Shown: piece by piece, positions 1-14,304 of the stretch
Layout: each line of letters starts with the position of its first letter
Numbering within the stretch: the first letter of the stretch is position 1
From: Cryptomeria japonica
Taxonomy: Eukaryota; Streptophyta; Pinopsida; Cupressales; Cupressaceae
NCBI RefSeq assembly: GCF_030272615.1
Contig: NC_081408.1
Span: 68,179,546 to 68,243,545 of the forward strand
DNA length: 64,000 nucleotides
Direction: 5' to 3'
Made by a program: the position numbers and the translations under genes
The notes under the pieces: generated by a model
Told to the model about the DNA's origin: nothing
The model's database searches: none
The model's input: the letters and a program-made list of their open reading frames with translations, nothing else

Positions 1-17
1 CTACATTATTCATTTAT

Positions 18-1559
18 CTAAACCTTGTCATCAAGCATTGCTTGAAATAAACAAAACCCATACTCAATATCTGAAATGGAGATATACTGATAACAAGATT
101 CAACAAGTTTCATGCTTGCCTCATCAAGTTGAAAAGGGAAGTGAAACACTTCATACTCTGTTATGAAACTATCATCATGAAAATTGGTTTCCTTATTTGT
201 TTGCACCTCTATAACATGCTCATCATTAAAGAATTCTTGCAAACATGGTACAAATTCATTACAAAGATCAAAGGAAAATATTCCATATGCTGGTCCATCC
301 AAAATAATAATTGTTTTACAAATATCTATATCTGAACAATCGATATTTGAAAACCATTCTAATTTACTTCTATTTTTCATTGTTGTAGCCAGTGGTTCTT
401 GATCAATATTGTGTACATTCAGATTACTGTATGATAAAGAGACATCATCATTCATCTTTTCAACAACAATATCCTCATGTACGATAAAACATTCCAATTC
501 TGGTTTCAAAATGTCATGTGGAGTAACGAATCAGCAATATTCTTCATCTATTTCATAACCTTGGTCAATATCAATGAGCTCCATACTTTCATATTCAATG
601 TCAGCATTCGTAACATCATAAAGAAAATCACCTTCACATTCGCTAATCACAAATGTTTCTAGATCAATTTTATAGAAATCCTCAAAATTATCAAGACAAC
701 AGGGTTCAACATAATCTTTTTCATCTTCTTCAATCTCCCATTCTTCACATGAAGCAAACTCCTTGCATAAAGCCAATTCACTATATGGTTGATCCCTAAA
801 CTGGTCTAATATAATCTCCTCATTATTTGTTGATTTCTGAGTCCTTTCATACCCAACTATTTGCAATGGAACAACTAGTTCGTAGCTATTTAAAACATTA
901 TTTTCAAGGACACACACCTCAATCAACCTTTCATGCACCTTACTCTGGGTGGATCCATGTGGCATAGATACAAGTTGCAACCTACTCTCATCATTTGAAC
1001 ACACCACACAACTGTCTATCTCATAGAAATTATCAATAGAAAATGATGGTATCCCATCATTTGAATTCTCGTTACGATACATAACTAATTCCTGAGAGAT
1101 TGAAATCATATCATCAAAATTTTGCATACTTGCATCTACTTCAGACATAAAACTTTCCAATTCTTCATACTCACTCTTGGGCCTATCTGAAACACAAGAC
1201 TGTAGATGAGTCTCTTGTAGGATCTCCTTCCTAGAATAATCATTGTTGTTGTCATTTGGTGAAGTGATTGATATCATCTCCATCTCTATATCAATTATGT
1301 TACATAATTTCTCACTAAGATTTTCTTCATTAACATGAGGAATAACCACTATCTAGGACAAGTTCTCTTCACTCATGTTCCTGCTCAAATTATAATCAAT
1401 AATAGGGTTAATGTGATCATCAGGGATGTGGATGCTTTGACAATGATCTTTATCTTCAGTCTCATGCCTTTCTTTAACATCTATTATTTTGGGATAGCAT
1501 ACCCTTTCGAATAGATAACCCCTAGGGAATCCATACTTCAAGATGTTCTCAATATCCAT
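18..1559 (-). pseudogene. Unknown acidic polypeptide downstream of gag in element Y
   Basis: This reading frame, on the minus strand, is in phase with the second gag frame and runs from 1559 to 18 with only two stops (near 1350 and 529). It gives about 510 residues, strikingly rich in Asp and Glu, with many E-Y, D-I and C residues toward the end. I do not recognise a domain and see no protease D-S/T-G, zinc knuckle or RT motif. By position it is the Gag C-terminal extension or Gag-Pol spacer of element Y. That so long a stretch stays open in an otherwise decayed area argues that it was once translated. Confidence 0.4.
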
Positions 1560-1712
1560 TTCTATCCTATAAGCCTGATGCAGGTTTTAGGATCTTTATC
1601 TGTTAGCAGATAACTTTCTTCCTCATCAAATGCAGCCAAGTAAACAACTAAACATACCCAATGTCCTAGCAAACTTGAGATTAAAAGCAGGTCCTAACTC
1701 ATCCTCTTTCTT

Positions 1713-2175
1713 TTAAATACCCATGAATATTTTCATAATTGAGCTTGGATTAATTCTTTCACCAAATTGTTCCTTGAATGCTACCTTTAATTCATCCCAT
1801 GACGGGATAGAACATGTTGGTGGATAAGAAAACCAATCTCTGGCATTTTCCTTCAAATATTGAACAAACAACTTCATGGAGACATCTTCATGATTTATCT
1901 CATAATCTCCCATTAATTCAGGAAAACTCCTGCAAATGCTGACGTGTTGATTCTGATCTTTTCCCACTGAATTCTGGTAGGTGTTCCCTAACCTTTGTAG
2001 GAACAAGGTTTGGGAAACCTTGGATACCATTAAAACTCAATGGTTTATATCTTTCCATAAAGAAAATTCTATGGTGACTTGGTAGAGGTTGCACATTTAC
2101 ACTTGACATTTCATAGGGAAGTATAGGCACATAATACACATTTTCAATCATTTCCCTACTTCTTTCCTTTGCCAT
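1713..2175 (-). pseudogene. Gag (retrotransposon gag domain), frameshifted
   Basis: Gag would form the nucleic-acid-packaging particle of element Y. The first frame opens at 2175 with MAKERSREMIENVY. The second, overlapping frame ends near 1713 and holds the gag-like core: an F-G-K motif, then HLQEF, ED-x-SMKLF, and a WF-x11-W-x6-F pattern typical of plant gypsy Gag (Retrotrans_gag type). The join needs a frameshift near 1920. A stop at about 1710 follows, after which the same frame continues with KKEDELGPAFNLKFARTL. No CCHC knuckle is visible before the acidic region. The protein is broken and unlikely to be functional. Confidence 0.55.
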
Positions 2176-2776
2176 AAATCTTAAACTATTACAATGTATA
2201 TCTCAAAACACACTCCATATAACTTCATACAAAATACTAATATTGTGTCACAGAAGTATGTAAGATAATCACTACCATTCCCTTCCTTGGTGCTTTACTC
2301 ACTTTCTAGGAAGCATTTTTACACATAATTTTCATGAAAGTATACTTGACTCATGAAAATCAAAATACCTGGAAATGTTGAAGTTGTTGTTTCCTTCTTT
2401 AATTGGGGATTTGAAAAATCACCTTCAATCCTTCAAATCTTTAACATAGATCTTTGACAAAGTCACCACCTCCTTGTAGAGAACAAATACTCAAACAACT
2501 AGAATTTCTTCAAAGGTCAGATTTGTTTGAACACAACATTGCAACACTTCCTTATCATCACATGGCATTATATGGATTCCATCCTCATCTTGTCGAGGTA
2601 CTTCACCATAAGAGCTCAAATCTGCTTCATCTCTTCTATAAATTCTTTGGTTCAAACCGACAAGGGACAAATTAAGAAACTCTTCACTCTATGGGCAAAT
2701 ATTTGAGTCCTATGACATGGGAGCAATGCTCAATCATCAAATCACAAAAAACCTAGAAGACTTTATATAAAATTTT

Positions 2777-2792
2777 CCCATCAGAGTCACCA
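2777..2792 (-). promoter_or_regulatory. Candidate primer-binding site of element Y
   Basis: On the minus strand the bases TGGTGACTCTGATGGG follow a possible LTR end (GGAACCAACA then AAAA). Plant gypsy elements often carry a related TGGCGACTC-type site here. The tRNA partner cannot be named from sequence alone. Confidence 0.4.
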
Positions 2793-2914
2793 TTTTTGTT
2801 GGTTCCCAAAATAAATCTCAACTATTATATTAAACAAATATTTTCTAACCAGAGATTCTCTACAGTTCATTTCCCTAGTAGAGTCACCATTTTTGTTGGT
2901 TCCCAAAATAAATC
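2780..2914. repeat. Direct duplication of the LTR-end/PBS junction of element Y
   Basis: About 35 bp containing AGAGTCACCATTTTTGTTGG and the following TTCCCAAAATAAATC occurs at about 2783-2817 and again, almost identical, at about 2880-2914, an offset of 97 bp. Both copies contain the complement of the candidate PBS and the adjoining LTR terminus. The bases between the copies are not repeated. Confidence 0.7.
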
Positions 2915-5229
2915 AGGTTTACATTGCCACAAGGGAGAGACCAAGGTGATTCCTCTTAATACCTATGGAAAGCCACTTCCAACTATCAATACCTTCAGGC
3001 TTGGACCAACTTCAAAAAGGATACAGGATCCTTCTACACTTCGGGCTCTACAAACCCTGAGAGGGTAATCCCTTCAATGAACTTCCTGACCTCTGCAACT
3101 ACAATAAGGAAATTACTGAAAAACAAAGTAGATTATCTCCTAAAAAGGATCAACAGAAAGGGAGAATGCTCAAGGATGACAAATCCTTCAGTGATTCTTG
3201 ACCTTAGACTGGAACATGAGATGGGTTCGACAACTTCTAGAAAATACATGAAAACTTAACAATGATATTCTGATATTTAAAATATTGTTCTAAGGAGTCA
3301 CAAAGAAAATAGAGAAGAAACTGAAAACCTAATGACATTTGCTAGCAAATACCAGTGCCTTATTTATTTGGGCTACAACTCCTCTGACAATGAACAACCT
3401 CATACCAGGGAAAAAATATCCATCCAGTGTCACAAAACATGCAACGACTCCATGCATAATTATGCTCGAACACCATCTTCTCATTGATCAAAAACCATTC
3501 TCAGAAAAATGAAGAAGTTTTTATCCATTTCTACCCATTCTATCACCAGCCTAGTAAATTTATAATCAGAATTCCACTCAAAGTGGTGGTGCTAATCCAT
3601 GTGAAGAAACATCATCCTGATATTTTCTGTTCATCTTGCCAGCTATGGATTCCAGTAATCATGCCTACAACTTAGGTCACCATGATCATTTCTAGGCCAT
3701 CATTCGATTGCCACCTACATATGTTCACCTTACATGAATGGTTTTGTTCTGATCTTATTCCTTACTGAGTGTACAGTCTTCTGGTTCAGGATTCTTGTCA
3801 ACAGGTTATCTTTGAATTTATTAGAGAACTCATGATCCATCATATCTAAACTTGAAGGAATCCTGATCCTTTCACATCTCTAAGATATCATCCTTAATTG
3901 TCTAATCAGTCCTTTACCCAACAAAGACCTCGCACAAGCTTCCTCAGGGGTGAGTTGACATTCAATACTTCAAACTTACCACCATCTCTAAAGTTGACAA
4001 GTCTATATCCTATTCATCCTATCTTTCCCACATGGGTTACGACCAATATCTTTAATGATCCTTTTTAATTTTAAATTTTAAAACCAATGGCAAATCTTAC
4101 CCAACTTGGCAAATCAAACTATCATTATTTGTCGATGTGGCATTTGACCTTCCATCTATATTTGTGGACCCATAAAATCATGACTAATCAACGCCATATC
4201 ATCTTTCAACCAAATTTTGTCAGTGGCCCTACCGGAGGTCTCCCTGGTCAACCCAAGACATGTGGCATAATCTTGTGATGTCATAGTCCATAACATCCTT
4301 GCAACTTCCATCACGGGGATACGAGGGCCATCAGATATATTTGCACTTTATTGCTTTAACATGGTACTCGTTAACCTTTTCAGAATTAAAAGTCAGGCAC
4401 CTTTTTGCTTTGAACATAACATCATTGTTCATTTTGAACACATGCTAATTGATGGGACTGTTAGTAAACCGGTCTTTACCACATGAGAACCGGTGACACA
4501 AGATTTCAGCAAGTCACACCGCTAGCTTGCCCCTTTCCATTGAACACACGTGGCATCATCTCACGATGTCATGGTCTTTATCTTCACTGCACTTTCAATC
4601 ACGGGGAAGTGTGGACTGTCAAATCTATTCTTCTTTTATCAACCAGTCATAACACTTAGGAATTTTAACTTAGAAAAAATATGGGCATTGGCACGAATAT
4701 GAAATGAGACCTACTATAGGAAATTTTGCATGTGACTTTAGGAAAATAATTTCTAAAACCAATCTAATACAACTTAGTGCTTAGGAAATGAAATGGCCTC
4801 GCCCATGGTAAACAACCCTTGGTTTTTTAAGTGGGAAAAAGTAACGACAAAATACATAATTTCTAGGGTTTTTCTTCACAAAGCTTAGGAAAATTTGGTA
4901 AACCCTAAACCGTAGACTTTGAACCTTGACAAAGGATATGAATAAAACCAGAATGATCAATATTTAAGCTCAAAATTGAAAATTCTCATGCAATCAATTT
5001 TTAGGGCTATCACCCTCAACCACACTCCTCCTGTTGTTGGGCTTTGGGAAATCTTTGGCAATGCACATTTTTTGTTTCCATATTTTCCCCCTGCAATTCT
5101 TAAAATACTAAGAGCCACACAACGGAGTCACATAAAATAAATATTCTCACATTTTGCAGTCATGTCAAATAAATAAGAGTTCTTAAAAGATGTGTGTATA
5201 GATATTTTATTAATGATAATTAAACTTTA
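2915..5229. other. Non-coding stretch, probably LTR or old repeat of element Y
   Basis: No open frame here resembles a known protein. It directly follows the LTR-end motif of element Y and may include its LTR, but I could not find an outer LTR terminus or target duplication. Two imperfect direct repeats of about 100 bp sit at roughly 4255-4360 and 4547-4645; both contain a CGTGGCAT/ATGTGGCAT start, a GATGTCAT core and ATCACGGGGA. The rest is unremarkable AT-rich DNA. Confidence 0.4.
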
Positions 5230-5230
5230 A

Positions 5231-7504
<2,274 letters not shown>

Positions 7505-7509
7505 ATCCC

Positions 7510-8732
7510 TATTAGACAGTTCAAATAACTAAAAGACAACAGAGAGAGGGGGTGAATCAGTTATCACAGATTACTAGAACCTTAAGCAATTAAAACTTTA
7601 ATACCAGAATGCTTAAACCAAATATAGGAATAACAGTTAAACCAATTAAGCATAAACAATAATCACAGAATAAATACCATCCATATGACACCAAGAATTA
7701 TGCATGGAAAACCTGGTAAAGGGAAAACCCACGATGGGAAGCCTACCCACAGCTAGATAATACATCTGCAGTAAGTATGTGAATTACAATTGAGGGGCCT
7801 GCACATGCAGGAAAGCCAACAACCTAGAGTGCACTGCTCATCACAAATGGAGTCTCACTGACTCCATAGAAATCCATACTACAATTCGGAGAAGAGGTTG
7901 AACTACAAAGATAGCAACTTCTATGCTTGAGTACAGTTTCGGTTAAGCTCAATATTAGAGGACTAAATCCTCTTACATAAACCCAATTCGATCTCCAATG
8001 ATCGACCAAATCTTTTGCCTGAATGATATTACATTATTCACACATTACATATCCATATCCCATATATTATCCTTATCCCTATCCCATGATAATCTAAATG
8101 AGATCTTACATCTATATATACAAACCCTTGACCATAAAAAATTAGGTCGGCCACCAGGCAATAAACCAGATACATAATTACAAAACATGTCGGCCTTAGA
8201 CCAAACAAATAATATCCAACACATAAGACATCCCGTAAACATATCAAGATGTCCAATCCACATGCTTCATTAAACTGGTCCATAACCTAGACCAATCGGG
8301 ATGCAATATAGGTCCACACACTACAACAATGATCTCCATCCACCAAGTCTCGAACATGATCACCAACAGCATCTTGAAACCATATCGGAAGCTTCACAAA
8401 CACTACTTATACAATTCATCAAAGATCTTCAGCAAAAGCTTTGTCGATGAAAACCTCGTCAGAACTACAAGCCAAGCTTCCAAGCAAATGGGATAACATC
8501 TGATCACCAGACCAAAATCATCTGAGTGAATATGAACATGAGTATCATGAATAAGTCAGTTCTATAACCAAGTTATACTAGAGCCTACCAGATCATGTTG
8601 GATCCAGTCAACCAGAAACCACTCAACCTACCAGGACTATAAGGGTTTTGGTAAAGCATCCAAATAGCTAGTGTTGGCATCAATGACAAAACATCAACAC
8701 AACGCATAATCAATTCCACAAAATGGGCAACA
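7510..8732 (-). repeat. 3' LTR of element G
   Basis: 1,223 bp. On the minus strand it starts TGTTGCCCATTTTG immediately after the polypurine tract and ends CTGTCTAATA, where the partner LTR ends in the canonical CTAACA. Near its end is the GATTCACCC/pyrimidine motif, and further in a GGTTTTCC...GGTTTTCCATG block found in most LTRs of this window. Confidence 0.9.
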
Positions 8733-9185
8733 ATCTCCCCCTTTGGCATTAATGGCAACAGTAGATGTGAAAAACATCTAAGTACTAAGAAATGCCAAAC
8801 AAGTCTCCCCCAATGGAAGACATCCAACAATCTCTCACAAACAGATGTAGCAATGAAGTTATGAAACAAAGACCAAAATCCCCTTATGAATGATATCTCT
8901 GTAAAGCTCTAAATTATACATATATATCTCCCTCTTTCCTTTTCTTTTTCACATCAATATCTCTCCCCCTTTGACATCAATGCCATAAATCTGACAAAAA
9001 TATCAAAGCAAAAAATATAAACTATTGAATCATAAATTAACTGCTCCCCCTAAGTAGTAGCATCCCACATTAGTGTCGGAATGAAAAATATCTTTGATAA
9101 TGCATACCGAACTGATTCCAAACTACATCAATCAGTTCTCTATTGGAGGGGTAGAAACTCCCAATCTATCTCTGAAGTACTCAAA
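8733..9185 (-). promoter_or_regulatory. Polypurine tract and two further PPT-like motifs of element G
   Basis: On the minus strand three purine-rich motifs precede the 3' LTR: CTTAGGGGGAGCA (9054-9042), CATTGATGTCAAAGGGGGAG (within 8984-8963) and GCCAAAGGGGGAGATT, which abuts the LTR (8747-8733). The last is the functional-looking PPT that primes plus-strand DNA synthesis. The same motifs recur in elements A, B and C. No coding sequence is supported in this interval. Confidence 0.8.
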
Positions 9186-9685
9186 TTATTCTTTAGGCAA
9201 AGGTTTAGTGAAAATATCTGCAATTTGTTCTTTAGTGTTCACATAAACCAGTCTAACTTCATTTGCCTCCACGTTTTCCTTCAAGAAGTTGTACTTGATA
9301 GATATGTGCTTTGTCTTAGAATGAAATACTGGATTCTTTGATATATCAATAGTAGAAGACTTATCATAGTGAATAACTACCGGTCCATTATAATCCACCT
9401 TTTATCCTTCAACATTTGTTTTATCCATAAAACTTGTGTACAGTTAGTAGCAGCAACAACATACTCAACTTCAGTAGTAGATAAAGAAGTATATGATTGT
9501 TTCTTGCTGATCCATGAAACCAACTTCTTTCCAAGAAAGAAAGCTCCACCGGAAGTACTTTTACAGTCATCAACATCTCCAACCCAATCAACATCTATAT
9601 ATGCACATAAAGTAAAGTTGTCATCCTTAGGGTACCACAAACCATATTCTGATGTACCTTGCAAGTATCTAAAAGTCCTTTTCAT
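9186..9685 (-). pseudogene. RNase H domain of element G, frameshifted
   Basis: RNase H would remove the RNA strand during reverse transcription. The first part (9685 down to about 9400) begins MKRTFRYLQGTSEYGLWY and contains YIDVDWVGD with the catalytic-type Asp, then CKSTSGGAFF and SLSTTEVEYV, all typical of copia RNase H. The second part (9398-9186) is in another frame, holds HYDKSSTIDISKNPVFHSKT and KHI, and ends with IADIFTKPLPKE, the usual copia C terminus. The switch between frames near 9400 is a frameshift. Confidence 0.88.
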
Positions 9686-9715
9686 CGCACTCTCATGATT
9701 TTCTCTAGGATCACT

Positions 9716-10630
9716 CTAAAATCTTGATACAATACAAACAACATTCATTATGTCAGGCCTAGTGTGAGTCAAATAAAGGAGACCTCCAATCATAGATTTG
9801 TATCTTGTAGGATTTATCGGTGCAGAAACATCTTTCCTTGTCAATTTCTCACTTGTAACCATAGGGGTACTTACTAGTTTAGAATCTCCCATACCAAATT
9901 TCTTCAACAATTCCTTAGCATACTTAGTTTGACAGATGAAAATACCTTTATCAGTATGAGTAATTTGCAAACCTAAGAAAAATTTCATTTCCCCAATCAT
10001 AGATATTTCAAATTCTTTCTCCATATTGTTAGAAAATTCCTTACACAACTCATCTTCACCTCCAAAATTAATATCATCAACAAATACTTCAATAATCAAT
10101 ATATCATCATCAGTGATCTTATGATATAAATACTGTCATCATTACCCTTAGTAAAACCAAGCTTCAAAAGATATTTATCCAACCTTGCATACCAAGCTCT
10201 AGGTGCTTGTTTCAATCCATATAATGCTTTCCTTAACCTACAAACCATGTTTGTATCATTTGATAGTGAAAAAACATCAGGTTTCTCAATACAAACTTCC
10301 TCATCAAGATCCCCATTCAAAAATGCACACTTAACATCCGTTTGATAAACCTTGTAGTTCTTATGAGCAACGTAGGCAAGACATAATCTTACAACTTCAA
10401 TCCTAGCTAGAGGTGCACAAGTTTCTCCATAATCAATTCCTTCCTTCTAAGAATATCTTTTACAAACCAATCTATCCTTATTTCTTATAACTTGACTATC
10501 CTCATTCAATTTATTCCTAAAAACCCATTTAGTTCCAATAACATTCTTATTTTTAGGCCGGGGAACCAGAGTTCATGTGTTATTTTTCTCAATCTATTCT
10601 AATTCTTCTTCCATAGCTTTCAACCAATAT
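9716..10630 (-). pseudogene. Reverse transcriptase domain of element G
   Basis: On the minus strand the frame from about 10630 reads MEEELE, LVPRPKNKNVIGTKWVFRNK, then DYGETCAPLARIE, YQTDVKCAFLNG (first catalytic Asp region), KALYGLKQAPRAWY and, after a frameshift near 10105, EVFVDDINFGG, which carries the FVDD variant of the YVDD active site. It continues with FFLGLQI and SMIGGLLYLT. Several stops lie in the upstream linker and the thumb. All landmarks of copia RT are present, but the frame is broken at least once and is interrupted by stops, so it is inactive as it stands. Confidence 0.9.
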
Positions 10631-10979
10631 TCATCTTTACATGCCTCAATTACTGATACTAGTTCAATTTGTGAAATTAAACATACCTCATTAGTTGCCA
10701 GTCTTCTTCTTGTCATCACTTCATTGTTCTTATCCCCAATGATCTAATCTTCTGAATGATTCAATCTTATATACCTAGGAGTCCTCTGACTCTTTGTTCT
10801 TCTTCATTGTTCTTCAGTTACTGTAGAGTTCTCTAATGCTGCCAGAGTAACTGATTCAACACTCTATTCTGGTAAAGGTGTTACCGGTTCAGATATAATC
10901 ATTTCCATCATCAGTTCCTTCTCATAAACTCTAATTTGACCTTTATTTAGCTCACCCACTTTGACACTAGCACTCTCCA

Positions 10980-12036
10980 TAATTCTATTCTACTGAGGTG
11001 TCTGGGGAGCAGAAAATTGTCTTCTTATACCATGCTTCTCACAAAAGTTATTAAACTCACCGGATGTGAATTCTCCACCATGATCTGACCTCAAACATTT
11101 AATCTTCAATCCTGTCTCAGTTTCCACTTTAGCCTTAAAGATTTTAAACTTTTCAAATGCCTCATATTTTTCTTTTAGAAAAGTAACCCACATCATTCTA
11201 GAATAATCATTAATGATTAGCATGAAATATCTATCACCTTGAAAACTTTTAACTTTAGTAGGGCCACACAGCTCAGTATGAATAAGATCAAGAACATCAT
11301 TAGATTTATCTTGTATACTCCTAAAAGAGGTTCTGAACTATTTCCCCATTTGACATTCTTTACATATCAGATTATAGAGCTTTATAATCTTAGGTATATC
11401 CCTAACTGCCCTAGTTAAACTGATCTTTACAATGCAATCAAAATTCACATGACATAGCCTTTTATGCCATAGCCAACTCTCATCAATTTGTGTAATCAAA
11501 CATGTCTTCTCACCGGAATTCAAATGAAATATATTACCTTTTGTCTGTGTACTAGTTGCAATCTCCAAACCAAATCTGTTAATGATTTTGCATTTTCCAT
11601 CCTTGAACTGTAATTGAAATCCATTATCCGCTAATTGTCCTACACTCAAAAGATTATGCCTTAAACCTTCAACATAATAAATATTGGTAGTATTGTTCTT
11701 ACCATATAATGATAAAGTTCCTTTTCCTTTGATCATACTTGCTTTGTCATCTCGAAATTTAACCAGACCACCATCAAATTCTTGCAAAGATAAAAACTTT
11801 CCTTTATCTTTAGTCATATGATGTGAGCAACCACTGTCTATTACCCATTCATTCTTGTCTTCAGTTTTAGCAACAAGTACCTTCTCTTCAAGTACATTCT
11901 TTTCTAGTGTTAGAACATCTTCCTTGATAGAAAGGAACACCCATTCCTTCCCATTCCCAGAATCGCTAGCAAAGTCTTTTGCCAGTTCAACATCAGAATC
12001 AGTAATGCCTTCCTCACCTGCTATGTAGAATGTCAT
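10980..12036 (-). pseudogene. Protease and truncated integrase of element G
   Basis: From 12036 the minus-strand frame gives the aspartic protease motif WVIDSGCSHHM (Asp-Ser-Gly), then VEGLRHNLLSVGQL, the pre-integrase HHCC zinc region (LWHKRLCHVN ... ICKECQMGK) and the start of the catalytic core. The first core Asp is replaced (HTELCG where HTD is usual), the second is present in LRSDHGGEF, and the third acidic position lies at the junction NRIMESAS. There the frame jumps straight to the integrase-RT linker. Compared with element F, about 340 bp of core and C-terminal integrase are missing. A stop separates zinc region and core. Confidence 0.88.
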
Positions 12037-13012
12037 GTCTCTTTTTCTCCTATACTTATAATTATTCTAATATCCAGGGTTAGGCTTAAATGATCTTCTA
12101 GATCTTTCTTCAAATCTTGAATTTGTTTCAAGACATCTAGATGCAAAATGACCAATCTTATTACATGCAAAAAATTTAAAAGGTGCTTTTCTTTCATACT
12201 TACTTCCTACCGGTCCTTTAGGTACTCTTCTAGCAAATAGTGCTTCAAGTTTCTCAAATTATTCATCTTATATCTTCATATCTTCCAATTCCATTTCATA
12301 TAAAGCTTTACCGGTTGATGATGGAGATGCATGAAAAGCTAGTTCAGACTTCATAGCTCTAGAAGGTCCAAATTCTTCAAGCTCAAAAGTAGATAATCTC
12401 CCAACTAAGGTATCTCTATTTTCAAATGTATTAGCCATTGTTCTTAACTCATTAATTGTAGTAGCCTTCATCTTGTAAGTCGGTGGTAGGGCTTTGAGGA
12501 CTTTAGAAACAATTTCATCTTCGCTCAGAGTTCCACCACAACATTGAATTCCCATAACAATCTCATTTACCCTTTCCATGAATGCAGTAATCCTTTCATC
12601 TTCTTCCATCTTCATTTTTTCATATCTCACCTAGTAACCATCAAATTTACCAATCTTCACTATAGGGTCACCTTCATTAAGAGTCTCCAACTTATCCCAT
12701 ATAGCCTTTCCAGATGATTTTCTCAGTTAATCCCATTATTTGCTAATCAGAAAGTACACACAAGAGGGCTTGTCTTGATCTACAATCATTCTCAAGATCC
12801 TTATCCAGGTATGCCAGAGGAGGATTGCTAGATGTTGGATTATAAGGTGTGACACCATTCTGTGTGATCTCCCAAATCTCCTTACCAAGACATCTTAGAT
12901 GAGTCTCCATTTGAATCTTCCATACTGTGTAATTTGTTCCATCAAGCCTAGGAATATCTCTCTAAAAGATAGCTCTAGATGAATTGGATGAACTTGAATT
13001 ATTAGATGCCAT
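12037..13012 (-). pseudogene. Gag (UBN2-type) of element G
   Basis: The start ATG at 13012 gives MASNNSSSSNS, followed after a stop by RDIPRLDGTNYTVW and METHLRCLG, the N terminus usual for plant copia Gag. The better-preserved middle (12630-12268) has DERITAFMERVNEIV and LSEDEIVSKVLKALPP, the UBN2 signature. The zinc knuckle near 12180 reads FFACNKIGHFASRC, so the first Cys of CCHC is lost (Phe). The reading frame continues in phase into protease, as expected for a single Gag-Pol polyprotein. Confidence 0.85.
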
Positions 13013-13056
13013 AGGATCTTCCTCAAGTAGTTAAGCTTTCTATAGAGAGGACCAAT

Positions 13057-13070
13057 GCGCTGATACTAAT
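13057..13070 (-). promoter_or_regulatory. Primer-binding site of element G
   Basis: ATTAGTATCAGCGC follows the 5' LTR end CTAACA directly on the minus strand. It is a decayed form of ATTGGTATCAGAGC, complementary to initiator Met-tRNA, as seen intact in elements C and D. Confidence 0.75.
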
Positions 13071-14280
13071 TGTTAGACAGTTCAAATAACTAGAAGACAA
13101 CTGAGGGGGGGGGGGTGAATCAGTTGTCTCAGATTACCAAAACCATTATCAATTAAAACTTTAATACTGAAATGCTTAAACCAAGTACCAGAATAGCAGT
13201 TAAACCAATTAAGCATAAACAATAATTATAAAATAAATACCAGCCACATGAAACCAAAATTTATACGTGGAAAACCTAGTAAAGGGAAAAACCATGGTGG
13301 GAAGCAACCCACAGTTAGATAATACTTCTGCAGTAAGTATGTGAATTACAATTGAGGGGCCTACACTTGCAGGAATGCCAACAACCTAGAGCGCACTGCT
13401 TATCACAAAAGGGGTCTCACCAACTACATATAAATCCAGACTATAATCCGGAGAAGAGGTTGAACCGCAAAGATAGCATCTTCTATGCTTAAGTACAGTT
13501 CTGGTTAAGATCAATTCCAGAGGACTAAATCCTCTTACATAAACCCAATTTGATCTCCAATGATTGACCAAATGCTCTAACTGAATGATATTACATTATT
13601 TGCACATTACATCCCTTTCCCATTATCATAATCTACCATATATTCTACAATGACATCTAACATCTATACAAAACCTCGACCATAAACAATCAGGTTGGCC
13701 ACTAGGAAATAAACCAAATACATAATTACAAAACATGTCGGCCTTAGACAAAACAAATAATATCCAACACATAAGACATCCCGAAAACATATCGAGAAGT
13801 CCAATCTACATGCTTCATTAAACTGATCCATAGCCTAGACCAAATGGGACCCAATATAGGTCCACACGCTACAACAATGATCTCCATCCACCAAGTCTCG
13901 TACATGATCACCAACAACATCTTGAAACCATACCAGAAGCTACACCAACATTGCTTATGCAATTCATCAAAGAGCTTCAACAAAAGCTCTGCTTGTGAAA
14001 ACCTTGTAGGAACCACAAGCCAAGCTTCCAAGCAAATAGGATAGCATCCAATCACTACACCAAAACCATATGACTAAATATGAACATGAGTATCATGAAT
14101 AAGCCAATTCCATAACCATGTCATATTCAAGCCTACCGGATCATGTCAGCTCCAGTCAACCAAAAACCACTCAACCTACCAGGACCAAAAGGGTGTCAGT
14201 AAATAATCCAAACAGCTAGTGTTGGCATCAATGATAAAACATCAATGCAACACATAATCAAATCCACCAAATGGCCAACA
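13071..14280 (-). repeat. 5' LTR of element G
   Basis: 1,210 bp, starting (minus strand) TGTTGGCCATTTGG and ending GAACTGTCTAACA. It contains a run of about ten Cs (plus-strand Gs at 13107-13117) within the conserved ATTCACCCCC motif near the R/U5 end. It is flanked on its right by the target copy ATCCC. Confidence 0.9.
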
Positions 14281-14304
14281 ATCCCAAGAACACACATGGA
14301 TGAC

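Larger units (their letters stand above)
1..2797 (-). mobile_element. Partial Ty3/gypsy-like LTR retrotransposon (Y), 5' internal part
   Basis: Read on the minus strand, this stretch starts with a candidate primer-binding site at 2777-2792, followed by about 600 bp of leader, a Gag-like region (2175-1713) and a long acidic reading frame down to position 18. The element leaves the window on the left, so any protease, RT, RNase H and integrase would lie outside. The order PBS, leader, Gag fits the 5' half of an LTR element. The superfamily call rests only on the Gag-like pattern and is moderate. The 5' LTR would lie to the right of 2797, but I could not fix its outer end. Confidence 0.6.
7510..14280 (-). 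mobile_element. Complete Ty1/copia retrotransposon G with target duplication ATCCC
   Basis: Two diverged LTRs (7510-8732 and 13071-14280) flank an internal region that reads, on the minus strand, PBS, Gag, protease, integrase, RT, RNase H, polypurine tract. This domain order defines copia (Pseudoviridae-type) elements. Direct flanks are ATCCC at 7505-7509 and ATCCC at 14281-14285, a perfect 5-bp target duplication. Multiple polypurine-like motifs before the 3' LTR recall plant Sireviruses. The element is defective: scattered stops, two frameshifts in pol and an integrase deletion. By eye its LTR ends differ at about one base in ten, so it is old. Confidence 0.93.

Noticed and set aside
13100-13120. 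G-run near the G LTR end as a G-quadruplex element
   Set aside because: A single homopolymer run, explained by the conserved C-rich LTR motif read on the other strand; no set of four G-tracts.
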